From: Candidatus Woesebacteria bacterium GW2011_GWA1_41_7 | GTDB lineage: Bacteria > Patescibacteriota > Microgenomatia > UBA8517 | Direction: 5' to 3' | Length of the DNA: 11,293 nucleotides | NCBI GenBank assembly: GCA_000997405.1 | Contig: LCBU01000007.1 | Span: 1 to 11,293, forward strand | Program-made: the position numbers and the translations under genes | Shown here: positions 1 through 5,045 of the stretch, piece after piece | Numbering within the stretch: position 1 is the first letter of the stretch | Layout of the letters: the number at the start of each line of letters is the position of its first letter | Notes under the pieces: model-generated | Told to the model about the DNA's origin: nothing | The model's database searches: none | Seen by the model: the letters and a program-made list of their open reading frames with translations, nothing else

Positions 1-88
1 AGATTATGATAATTTTCTTTTTTGACATAAACCCGAATTTTACAATGAAGCATGGGGAGTATTCATAGGGGATTGATTACATACTTTT

Positions 89-544
89 CTATTTCCATGT
101 GACTTCTGCCACGATCTTTTGGTCTACTATGTAATAGTTGAGATCGCCTTCGAAGAGCTTTAGTGTATTCATTGTCTGAAATATTCCCATACCTCCGTCT
201 GTAGCACACCCGGCCTCTTTTCTTTGTTTATCTTTGGTGGTTATCCATTTGTGGGAAGATTTTATTTTATTCAATAGTTCCAGTACTTTTTCAGCACTTT
301 GTTCCACAAAGTCGTCTTCAATTGTCATTGAGTTCTGAGTAATGGTGAGGAATACATTCTTTGCACCTTTGTCTACACAATTATCAATAAGTTCGGAAGC
401 AATTAAAGGTAGGTGTTGAGAAATAGGTTTACCATAAAGATCTTCCGGAACACTGCCCCTTAACACAAGTTTGGCACAGCGCTCGTTGAGACAGTCCTCA
501 ATTTCCCCGGGAAAAGCCATGAATTTCTCTGGTGTCATCGACAT
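89..544 (-). CDS. Small stand-alone GHKL (histidine-kinase-like) ATPase-domain protein
   Basis: A 151-residue protein that reads like a lone HATPase_c fold. There is an N-box-like helix at residues 50-64 (E51, N55, then DKGAKNV), a degenerate G1 position (IEDDF, 75-79) and a glycine-rich G2-like motif (GGMG, 117-120), followed by short strands ending at W150. GHKL domains bind ATP in histidine kinases, anti-sigma kinases, Hsp90 and MutL. Here no DHp, sensor or receiver domain is attached, so an RsbW-like switch or a non-catalytic relative is possible. The G1 DxGxG signature is not intact, so ATP binding is uncertain. The ATG at 544 coincides with the predicted transcription start (+1) of a TATAAT at 551-556, so the mRNA would be leaderless; there is no SD. 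It lies 41 bases downstream of tRNA-Trp on the same strand. The fold call is from motif recognition only, and a specific function is unknown. Confidence 0.7.
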   Translation of the reverse strand: MSMTPEKFMAFPGEIEDCLNERCAKLVLRGSVPEDLYGKPISQHLPLIASELIDNCVDKGAKNVFLTITQNSMTIEDDFVEQSAEKVLELLNKIKSSHKWITTKDKQRKEAGCATDGGMGIFQTMNTLKLFEGDLNYYIVDQKIVAEVTWK

Positions 545-550
545 GTGGGT

Positions 551-556
551 ATTATA
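551..556 (-). promoter_or_regulatory. -10 box of the leaderless GHKL-like gene
   Basis: A perfect TATAAT on the minus strand. Its standard distance to +1 puts transcription start on the A of the ATG at 544. No convincing -35 is seen; the expected place is occupied by a tandem GTTGGAGG repeat (563-578, plus-strand reading). Confidence 0.6.
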
Positions 557-585
557 TCAAAAGTTGGAGGGTTGGAGGGTTATTG

Positions 586-659
586 TGGCAGGGGCGGAGG
601 GAATTGAACCCCCATTAACGGTTTTGGAGACCGCTGTTCTGCCGTTTAACTACGCCCCT
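586..659 (-). tRNA. tRNA-Trp (anticodon CCA)
   Basis: A cloverleaf on the minus strand. The acceptor stem AGGGGCG pairs with CGCCCCT, the anticodon stem GCGGT/ACCGT closes a CTCCAAA loop (anticodon CCA), and a T-arm has the TTCAATT loop. The discriminator is G and the following CCA is encoded at 588-586, unlike the other three tRNAs here. The D-stem is weak (about three good pairs) and the variable loop has four bases, so the gene is slightly short at 74 bases. TGA terminates several neighbouring genes, consistent with the standard Trp code. Confidence 0.95.
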
Positions 660-669
660 AAGTGCTCCT

Positions 670-675
670 ATTATA
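670..675 (-). promoter_or_regulatory. -10 box for tRNA-Trp
   Basis: TATAAT on the minus strand predicts transcription start near 663, four bases before the mature tRNA 5' end. A TTTCAA at 698-693 sits at 17-bp spacing as a weak -35. Confidence 0.6.
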
Positions 676-692
676 CCTTAAACGACTCCGTA

Positions 693-721
693 TTGAAAAA
701 GTGGGGGATTTATAGTAATAT
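693..721 (+). promoter_or_regulatory. Promoter for the small gene at 769
   Basis: TTGAAA (693-698) and TAATAT (716-721) are separated by 17 bp, predicting a start near 728 and a leader of about 41 bases. The same TTGAAA site lies at the -35 position of the divergent tRNA-Trp promoter. An inverted repeat, TATAGTA (711-717) with TACTATA (723-729), overlaps the -10 and could be an operator; that role is inference. Confidence 0.45.
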
Positions 722-768
722 CTACTATAGGTTGCACATTCAAATAACCATTATCTAGGGAGGAAAAA

Positions 769-972
769 ATGACAGATTGTCATGAAAGGCCAGTAGTTAG
801 TTGGGTGGGCCGAAGAATCGGTGATATTTTTACCGATTTGGACGGAAGTGTTTGGCAAGTCCAGGTGGATTATAACACCAAAAAGGTAATTCCTGTCAAA
901 GTTCAGGATGCACAAAACCCAATAAAGCTGCACACTCGTTGTTGTAAGCTGACTATTCGGCATAAGTTTTAA
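769..972 (+). CDS. Small protein of unknown function (67 aa), beta-rich
   Basis: I do not recognise this family. The start is well supported: a strong SD (GGAGG, 759-763) lies five bases before the ATG. The 67-residue product has alternating hydrophobic and polar residues in its centre (IGDIFTDLDGSVWQVQVDY, then KKVIPVKV), suggesting a small beta-barrel or SH3-like fold, and a basic C-terminus with a Cys-Cys pair (RCCKLTIRHKF). No signal peptide or membrane segment is seen. It is the only first gene in the window with both a clear leader and a perfect SD, whereas most neighbours look leaderless. It ends 38 bases before a large inverted repeat. An opposite-strand reading frame at 751-963 lacks comparable start signals. 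Confidence 0.6.
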   Translation: MTDCHERPVVSWVGRRIGDIFTDLDGSVWQVQVDYNTKKVIPVKVQDAQNPIKLHTRCCKLTIRHKF

Positions 973-1010
973 ATAAATTAATTCACTAGTTTGTCATTAG
1001 TAACAGAAAT

Positions 1011-1110
1011 GGGCACAACGCAACCTGGGAGAACACTTAAGATAACCTTTCAAAAAACCCTTATCCTGCAAGGATATCTTTTGAATTTTTATCTGTGTTC
1101 TCCCGTGCCC
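1011..1110. repeat. 100-bp nested inverted repeat (possible structured RNA, terminator or mini-element)
   Basis: Five successive complementary blocks fold into one long hairpin. They are GGGCAC 1011-1016/GTGCCC 1105-1110, GGGAGAACAC 1027-1036/GTGTTCTCCC 1095-1104, AGATAA 1040-1045/TTATCT 1089-1094, TTCAAAA 1049-1055/TTTTGAA 1079-1085 and TATCCT 1062-1067/AGGATA 1071-1076 with a GCA loop. That gives 35 perfect pairs. The three outermost stems are contiguous on the 3' side while the 5' side carries 10-nt and 3-nt bulges. A run of five T follows at 1115-1119. It sits between convergent genes (ends 972 and 1134), so a termination role for the plus-strand gene is plausible, but it is far longer than a usual intrinsic terminator. 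I see no clear flanking target-site duplication. Confidence 0.75.
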
Positions 1111-1133
1111 GTAGTTTTTACAAAAGAAGCAAC

Positions 1134-1868
1134 TTAGATTTTGGTGTTTATTTTAATCAGGGGAACTTTTTCCTGCGTAGATGGAAAAACGTAAGACGAT
1201 TTTGAAGTTCCGATTTCTTTAATTAGCTCCTCTTTATTAAGGTACTCAATCTTACCACTAAGGTGGGACGGAAGGCTTCTTATAATTTCCTCAAATTCCT
1301 TAGGGTCAACCATGTTTGGGTTCGGGAGAATGTCGACCTTGTTAGACAACTTAGATCCGAGGTAAACCATGTCTCGTACCATAGTTGGGTAAGGAGAAAT
1401 ACACTGTAGCCGACTTGCTTTTGGAAAACCACTTTTAATTAGATCGCTGGCGTCGAGAGAAAATAAAGCAGCTAACGATCTTGTTATTGTTTTAGGAAAG
1501 GTAAGATCTTCCGTTCCTGCTTGAATCTTTTCAGGAAATTTTCCGTTAGGATCAAAGCCCATGACAATCGAGTCAGTTTCTGAAAACGCAGAATCGAGGG
1601 GACTAAGAGATGTACCATACCCAATTTCATATATAAGCTTAAAACCCTTACTTTTTGCTTTTATCGCCAAAATGTTGGCAATACCAAGCTGATCATTTTT
1701 TGAAAGGTGGTTAAAAGTAAAAGCGGGAAGTGGGTATTTTTTCCCCTGGTGAACATAAACAGTTCTTCTGGCGGATTCAAAACTGTCGCCGATAAGCTCT
1801 TGATAATGCAACTCTTTCGGAAAAGGGTAATAAGCTTCTGGTTGGCTGACATGCTCCATATAATGCAT
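1134..1868 (-). CDS. Unrecognised Rossmann-like protein, possibly methyltransferase-like
   Basis: A 244-residue soluble protein. The central part resembles a class I SAM-methyltransferase core. A strand leads into a glycine loop (LIYEIGYGTS, residues about 78-87), then comes an acid after the next strand (MGFDPN), and later a strand plus turn (LQCISPYP) followed by a helix. The N-terminal 60 residues carry several Tyr/Pro-rich segments. No catalytic signature tells me the substrate, and the glycine loop is not canonical GxGxG, so the family assignment is tentative. The start is uncertain. The ATG at 1868 has no SD and only a weak TATTTT (1882-1877) that would make it nearly leaderless; an in-frame ATG at 1859 is an alternative. 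It diverges from the gene at 1946. Confidence 0.6.
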   Translation of the reverse strand: MHYMEHVSQPEAYYPFPKELHYQELIGDSFESARRTVYVHQGKKYPLPAFTFNHLSKNDQLGIANILAIKAKSKGFKLIYEIGYGTSLSPLDSAFSETDSIVMGFDPNGKFPEKIQAGTEDLTFPKTITRSLAALFSLDASDLIKSGFPKASRLQCISPYPTMVRDMVYLGSKLSNKVDILPNPNMVDPKEFEEIIRSLPSHLSGKIEYLNKEELIKEIGTSKSSYVFPSTQEKVPLIKINTKI

Positions 1869-1929
1869 TTTTTCACAAAATAAAGGAGATTGGAATATCC
1901 TTTAACTTATGTTGTTTGCATTCTTGCTG

Positions 1930-1935
1930 TATAAT
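1930..1935 (+). promoter_or_regulatory. -10 box for the leaderless gene at 1946
   Basis: TATAAT predicts transcription start near 1942, four bases before the ATG at 1946. A weak -35 (TTATGT, 1908-1913) lies 16 bp upstream. This box decides the start choice: an upstream in-frame TTG at 1916 would lie before the transcription start. Confidence 0.6.
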
Positions 1936-1945
1936 CTTCCCAACT

Positions 1946-2392
1946 ATGGGTACACTTGAACACGAAGCACAAGTTGATTTTGAAGCTGTAGGCAGGAAGC
2001 TAATATCAGCGGAAGCTTTGAATAAGGATGAAATATTTCTGGTTTTCGGCAGAGCTACGAATTTTGCCTCTGATTTGATCGACAGTAAACTTGATCAAAC
2101 ACACGCTGCCTCATCTGTAAGTGTTGAGGTCAGAAGCCACATGACTGTTATAGTTTTGGATAGGTTGGTTTCGCTTTATCAAGGTGGTTCTACACCACTG
2201 TTTGCCAATCTCAAAGAGGCTGTTTGTCAGACGTTTTCAATCAAAAGCGAAGATCTTTCTGACGAGAGGTTGCATTCGGTGTTAAGTTCTAGCCTTGATG
2301 AATATTTTAGTAAGGATATCAGTGAAGAAGTCAAAAAAAACATGGGTCTCATTCGAGGAGCTGTTGATCAAGTGGCTTCAAAGGATGCCTAA
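1946..2392 (+). CDS. Hypothetical helical protein (148 aa)
   Basis: I do not recognise this family. From the ATG at 1946 the product is 148 residues, acidic and apparently mostly helical and soluble, with no Cys beyond one central residue, no membrane segment and no obvious catalytic motif. It ends in a charged helix (SEEVKKNMGLIRGAVDQVASKDA). Extending the frame to a TTG at 1916 adds ten residues, but that region contains the TATAAT box, so the shorter form is preferred. There is no SD, and the 5' leader would be about four bases. Its stop codon is separated from the rpmG stop by a single base, so the two genes are convergent with overlapping 3' signals. Confidence 0.65.
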   Translation: MGTLEHEAQVDFEAVGRKLISAEALNKDEIFLVFGRATNFASDLIDSKLDQTHAASSVSVEVRSHMTVIVLDRLVSLYQGGSTPLFANLKEAVCQTFSIKSEDLSDERLHSVLSSSLDEYFSKDISEEVKKNMGLIRGAVDQVASKDA

Positions 2393-2393
2393 T

Positions 2394-2588
2394 TTACTTA
2401 AGTTTTGAAGTTTCTTTGTGGAGCTGTACTTTTCGGCAAGTAGAACAATATTTCTTGAGTTCAAGCTTTGAACCCTTCTGATTCTTTAGCTCCATGTTTA
2501 CCTTGTTTCTTTCAGTGATGTAATTTTGATTTTTACACACGGAACAAACTAAAGCTACAATTTCTCGGGCTCCGCCTTTTTTTGCCAT
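2394..2588 (-). CDS. rpmG: Large ribosomal subunit protein bL33
   Basis: A 64-residue basic protein with the bL33 pattern: C15-x2-C18 (VCSVCKNQNYITERNK) and C48-x2-C51 (KYCSTCRK) form a zinc ribbon, the cysteine-containing version of the family. L33 binds 23S rRNA near the E site of the 50S subunit. The length is close to normal (about 50-60), slightly extended at both ends. The ATG at 2588 lies about four bases after the transcription start predicted by an extended -10 (TGT then TAAAAT, 2603-2598), so it is probably leaderless; no SD is present. Confidence 0.93.
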   Translation of the reverse strand: MAKKGGAREIVALVCSVCKNQNYITERNKVNMELKNQKGSKLELKKYCSTCRKVQLHKETSKLK

Positions 2589-2597
2589 ATGGAGGTC

Positions 2598-2603
2598 ATT
2601 TTA
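2598..2603 (-). promoter_or_regulatory. Extended -10 box for rpmG
   Basis: TAAAAT preceded by TGT on the minus strand (extended -10 class). It predicts a start near 2591, three bases before the rpmG ATG. Confidence 0.5.
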
Positions 2604-2642
2604 ACATAGATTTACGCACTAGGGAATATGTAAGCGTTGTTG

Positions 2643-2648
2643 TATAAT
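2643..2648 (+). promoter_or_regulatory. -10 box for tRNA-Thr(GGU)
   Basis: TATAAT predicts a start near 2655, about 14 bases before the mature tRNA. Just downstream lies an 8-bp inverted repeat, GGCATACC (2651-2658) with GGTATGCC (2664-2671), whose right arm includes the first three bases of the tRNA. Confidence 0.55.
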
Positions 2649-2668
2649 TTGGCATACCGCTTTGGTAT

Positions 2669-2740
2669 GCCTGGGTAGCTCAGTGGCAGAGCACGTACTT
2701 GGTAAGTACGGGGTCGTGAGTTCAATCCTCACCTCAGGCT
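2669..2740 (+). tRNA. tRNA-Thr (anticodon GGU)
   Basis: The acceptor stem GCCTGGG/CTCAGGC has one G-U pair. The D-arm is GCTC/GAGC, the anticodon stem CGTAC/GTACG has loop TTGGTAA (anticodon GGT), and the T-arm GTGAG/CTCAC has loop TTCAATC. The discriminator is T and no CCA is encoded. A degenerate copy of its 3' half follows downstream (2764-2819). Confidence 0.96.
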
Positions 2741-2747
2741 CAAAAGG

Positions 2748-2764
2748 CTCAAGCATAGCTTGAG
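2748..2764 (+). terminator. Small hairpin after tRNA-Thr(GGU)
   Basis: CTCAAGC and GCTTGAG form a 7-bp stem with an ATA loop, eight bases after the tRNA. No T-tract follows, so it may be a processing or termination structure rather than a standard intrinsic terminator. Confidence 0.4.
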
Positions 2765-2819
2765 GTCGTGAGAATACACCGCAATTTGAAAAATTGCCAA
2801 TCATCACCTCAGGCTCAAA
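2764..2819 (+). repeat. Degenerate duplicate of the tRNA-Thr 3' end with an inserted hairpin
   Basis: GGTCGTGAG (2764-2772) repeats 2712-2720 of the tRNA, and the 16-base TCACCTCAGGCTCAAA (2804-2819) repeats 2729-2744 exactly. Between them the T-loop region is replaced by 31 bases containing a hairpin, GCAATTT (2781-2787) with AAATTGC (2791-2797), so the copy is 23 bases longer than the original. The outer parts TGAGGT (2761-2766) and ACCTCA (2806-2811) also pair. The queA stop codon (2817-2815, minus strand) lies within the right repeat. It may act as a bidirectional termination structure or be the scar of an insertion at the tRNA 3' end. Confidence 0.65.
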
Positions 2820-3906
2820 TAATTAAGCTGGAGTCTCCAAATGAGTAGAAACGGTAGTTTTCCTTAATAGCTTCTTGATAAGCTTTACCAACTATAGAAC
2901 TTTTGAAACTTTCGAATTTGTGCCCCGTATTCGGGTAACTGACGAAAGAGGAAACCAGAGCAATCAGGGTTGATTTGGGGAGATGAAAATTGGTAATAAG
3001 TGCATCCGTAAATTTGAATTTGTATGGAGGATAAATAAATATGTTAGTTGACCCTTTTTGGGGAACTAATTGGTAAATTCCGGTCTTTTTCTTTACACAA
3101 GTTTCCAAAACACGAACCGTGGTTGTGCCTACGGATATTATTCTTTTTCCTGCTTTTCTTGCCTGATTTAGCCTCTCGGCCGTGCCTTTTTCTAATTCAA
3201 AATGTTCAACATGTATTGGGTGGTCTTCAATATTTTCACTTTTAATAGGGGCAAAAGTTCCCAGGCCAACATGTAGAGTTACATATTCTATCCGGACACC
3301 TTTGGATTTAATTTTTTTAAGTAAGCTGTTGGTAAAATGAAATCCCGCAGTTGGGGCTGCAACAGAACCGGTCGACTTTGCGTACACCGTTTGATATTCT
3401 TTTCTGAGTTCCTGCTCTGTTTCACCGGAGTTGATATATGGTGGTAGAGGAGTGTGGCCGTACTTACGGAGTAATTCAAGCATTTTAATTTTCCCCAGAT
3501 GGGTGTCAATAATGGCTGTTATACCCTCATGCCCCACAACGTTAAGTAAGTGCTTCCCGAGAACAATATTTGTGTTGGGTTTGACTCCGGGATGGGATAG
3601 GGTAGACCAGATTCCCGGTCTAATCTCCTCCAGAAACAGTAGTTCGACCTTGCCCCCGGCAGAATCTCCCAAACCCTGTTGAAGGATTACTTTCTGAGCA
3701 TATATCCTTGCTGGAAAAACTTTCGTTTTATTTAATACCAATACGTCATCCGGCTTCAAAAAACTCTCAATATCATAGAATTTACGATGATTGATTTTGC
3801 CGGTTTTTCGGTCAATAATCATTAACCGCGAATGGTCACGTGGGGAGGCTTGAGAGTTTGCTATTAAATCTTTTGGGAGGGAGTAATCAAAAAGTGAGGC
3901 TTTCAT
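2815..3906 (-). CDS. queA: S-adenosylmethionine:tRNA ribosyltransferase-isomerase
   Basis: QueA transfers and isomerises the ribosyl part of SAM onto 7-aminomethyl-7-deazaguanine at position 34 of tRNAs, giving epoxyqueuosine, the penultimate step of queuosine synthesis. The 363-residue product is full length (family about 340-360). Family motifs are the N-terminal DYSLPKDLIA and RDHSRL (residues 7-28), DVLVLNKTKVFPAR (54-67), GHTPLPPYI (150-158), YQTVYAKSTGSVAAPTAGFHF (171-191), HVGLGTFAPI (212-221), SVGTTTVRVLE (258-268) and a C-terminal YSFGDSSLI. The ATG at 3906 is about four bases into the transcript predicted from TATAAT at 3921-3916, with no SD. It diverges from a tRNA-Thr/tRNA-Tyr pair; tRNA-Tyr (GUA) is one of the four queuosine tRNAs. 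The stop codon falls inside a duplicated tRNA-Thr fragment. Confidence 0.97.
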   Translation of the reverse strand: MKASLFDYSLPKDLIANSQASPRDHSRLMIIDRKTGKINHRKFYDIESFLKPDDVLVLNKTKVFPARIYAQKVILQQGLGDSAGGKVELLFLEEIRPGIWSTLSHPGVKPNTNIVLGKHLLNVVGHEGITAIIDTHLGKIKMLELLRKYGHTPLPPYINSGETEQELRKEYQTVYAKSTGSVAAPTAGFHFTNSLLKKIKSKGVRIEYVTLHVGLGTFAPIKSENIEDHPIHVEHFELEKGTAERLNQARKAGKRIISVGTTTVRVLETCVKKKTGIYQLVPQKGSTNIFIYPPYKFKFTDALITNFHLPKSTLIALVSSFVSYPNTGHKFESFKSSIVGKAYQEAIKENYRFYSFGDSSLII

Positions 3907-3915
3907 GGTAATGGA

Positions 3916-3921
3916 ATTATA
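3916..3921 (-). promoter_or_regulatory. -10 box for leaderless queA
   Basis: TATAAT on the minus strand puts transcription start at about 3909, three bases before the ATG. It is divergent with the tRNA-Thr(UGU) promoter 14 bp away; no good -35 is visible. Confidence 0.6.
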
Positions 3922-3935
3922 CGCTCGATATAAGA

Positions 3936-3941
3936 TATAAT
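3936..3941 (+). promoter_or_regulatory. -10 box for the tRNA-Thr(UGU)-tRNA-Tyr pair
   Basis: TATAAT predicts a start near 3948, five bases before the tRNA-Thr 5' end. The 20-base gap between the two tRNAs suggests they are co-transcribed. Confidence 0.6.
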
Positions 3942-3952
3942 ACAGCTTACCA

Positions 3953-4024
3953 GCCGGCGTAACTCAGCGGTAGAGTAGCTGTTTTGTAAACAGCAAGTCA
4001 GAGGTCCGAATCCTCTCGTCGGCT
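3953..4024 (+). tRNA. tRNA-Thr (anticodon UGU)
   Basis: The acceptor stem GCCGGCG/CGTCGGC has one G-U pair. The D-arm is ACTC/GAGT, the anticodon stem GCTGT/ACAGC has loop TTTGTAA (anticodon TGT), and the T-stem is AGAGG/CCTCT. The T-loop reads TCCGAAT, with C where nearly all elongator tRNAs have U55 (pseudouridine). The discriminator is T and no CCA is encoded. Confidence 0.95.
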
Positions 4025-4044
4025 CACAGATTAAATATTGATAG

Positions 4045-4129
4045 GCTGAGGTGGCGGAGCGGTCAAACGCACGAGACTGTAAATCTCGCGTCCGAAAGGG
4101 CTACTCAGGTTCGAATCCTGACCTCAGCA
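4045..4129 (+). tRNA. tRNA-Tyr (anticodon GUA)
   Basis: A class II tRNA with a long variable arm (GTCC-GAAA-GGGC core, about 16 bases). The acceptor stem is GCTGAGG/CCTCAGC, the anticodon stem CGAGA/TCTCG has loop CTGTAAA (anticodon GTA), and the T-arm TCAGG/CCTGA has the normal loop TTCGAAT. The discriminator is A with no encoded CCA. The U33-G34-U35 sequence needed for queuosine insertion is present, matching the nearby queA. Confidence 0.96.
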
Positions 4130-4364
4130 CTTGTGCTTCATTCAGTCTCGGTGCTTCATTTGAAGAAGAAATTTATGGCAAAAAATTGACCCCGCCTTTA
4201 AAAGCCTGGCTGCATTCCTGGATAATCCAGGTGGGTAAGCTGCCTCCCTCGGCATAAAAGCCTTGGTTGGACTCTGCCTTCCCATTGCACTTTAATTGAT
4301 CAGGAAATTTAAACCAGATCATTTATCGACAGGGTCAATATAATGATAGCATATTGGGTCAATC
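4130..4364. other. 235-base intergenic stretch with no convincing gene
   Basis: It lies between tRNA-Tyr and the end of the M50 protease gene. It holds a direct repeat GTGCTTCATT (4133-4142, 4151-4160), a near-perfect palindrome CCTGGAT-A-ATCCAGG (4217-4231) and a direct repeat GGGTCAAT (4332-4339, 4356-4363) flanking a TATAAT (4339-4344). A plus-strand open frame running from within tRNA-Tyr to 4257 is a by-product of the tRNA sequence and has no start signal. I can assign no function to this region. Confidence 0.5.
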
Positions 4365-5015
4365 TCAAAAATAGCCGGGGATAAGTATTTTAAGAAGAAA
4401 ATTGATTATCGGGCTAGTAATAATGTTGACCAGGGAGCTGCCTCCAAACGAGGGAAATATTAGGATGAAGATTAATATCATTCCGAACCTATCGAGGAAG
4501 CTATTGTATGAACGCGCCTCTTTCTCCGGCAGGATTCCCGTCAGGACCTTTCCTCCGTCAAGCGGGTTGATGGGTAAGAGATTAAAAATTGCCAGTACTA
4601 CGTTAAATTGAATTAGATAGTAAAACATTCTAAAAAAAATAAAATCAGGAAACACAGTCAAGAATACTCTTAAAAATATGGACAGAATTACAGCAAAAAC
4701 CATGTTTGTAAGTGGTCCGGCAAGCGAAATAAGAGCCATGTCCTTTTTGGGATGTTTGAGATTGTAGGGATCAACCGGTACCGGCTTGGCCCATCCAAAA
4801 ACAAATGGAGAACGAAGCACCAAAAGGGCAAGCGGAAGAATGATAGTTCCAACCAAATCTATATGGCGAAGCGGGTTTAAGGTGAGCCGTCCCATAAGTC
4901 TTGCCGTTGGGTCGCCGAGCTTTTCAGCCACGAGCCCGTGCGCGACCTCGTGGATAATTATTGCCATCGCAAAACCTATGATGCCGATTATGAGAATTAG
5001 AATATCCATTGCCAC
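4365..5015 (-). CDS. Site-2-type intramembrane zinc metalloprotease (M50 family)
   Basis: A 216-residue integral membrane protein of the short M50 class, which cleaves substrates inside or near the membrane. The zinc motif HEVAH is at residues 22-26 in the first membrane helix. The second metal-ligand motif, LLPINPLDGGK (147-156), carries D153. Between them is the conserved GWAKPVPVDPYNLKHPKKD loop followed by SLAGPLTNM (97-105). Several further hydrophobic segments continue to the C-terminus; no PDZ or CBS domain is present, so it resembles the small stand-alone forms. The substrate cannot be inferred. The start is GTG at 5015 (about +3 of the predicted transcript) or ATG at 5009; the latter has a possible AAGG ahead of it. 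It diverges from rpmB across a very tight promoter. Confidence 0.92.
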   Translation of the reverse strand: MAMDILILIIGIIGFAMAIIIHEVAHGLVAEKLGDPTARLMGRLTLNPLRHIDLVGTIILPLALLVLRSPFVFGWAKPVPVDPYNLKHPKKDMALISLAGPLTNMVFAVILSIFLRVFLTVFPDFIFFRMFYYLIQFNVVLAIFNLLPINPLDGGKVLTGILPEKEARSYNSFLDRFGMILIFILIFPSFGGSSLVNIITSPIINFLLKILIPGYF

Positions 5016-5038
5016 CTTCGGTCATTATATAGTATAAT
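5009..5038 (+). promoter_or_regulatory. Promoter of rpmB, nested with the divergent M50 promoter
   Basis: Plus strand: TTGCCA (5009-5014), an 18-bp spacer and TATAAT (5033-5038), placing transcription start at about 5045, one base before the rpmB ATG. On the minus strand a second TATAAT (5029-5024) drives the M50 gene. The two -10 boxes are three bases apart and back to back, so two polymerases could hardly bind at once. Confidence 0.65.
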
Positions 5039-5045
5039 CCTCACC

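Noticed and set aside
22..46. TTGACA followed by TACAAT as a plus-strand promoter
   Set aside because: The spacer is only 13 bp, too short for a normal sigma-70-type promoter, and no gene follows on that strand.
471..758. Plus-strand open frame running through tRNA-Trp
   Set aside because: It is antisense to the GHKL-like gene start and to tRNA-Trp, with no supporting start signal.
751..963. Minus-strand open frame opposite the 67-residue gene
   Set aside because: It covers the same bases as the plus-strand gene at 769, which has a perfect SD and promoter; the minus frame has neither.
1011..1110. 4.5S/SRP RNA or 6S RNA for the long hairpin
   Set aside because: The conserved SRP apical loop and asymmetric bulge sequence are absent, and there is no large central bubble typical of 6S RNA.
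2619..2807. Minus-strand open frame over tRNA-Thr
   Set aside because: It is antisense to the tRNA and its duplicate; the protein-like string comes from the tRNA sequence.
4051..4257. Plus-strand open frame starting MAERSNARDCKSR
   Set aside because: It is the familiar spurious translation through a tRNA-Tyr gene; the frame has no promoter or SD of its own.
4339..4344. TATAAT flanked by GGGTCAAT repeats as a plus-strand promoter
   Set aside because: It would transcribe antisense into the M50 gene, has no -35 match, and AT-rich chance matches are common.
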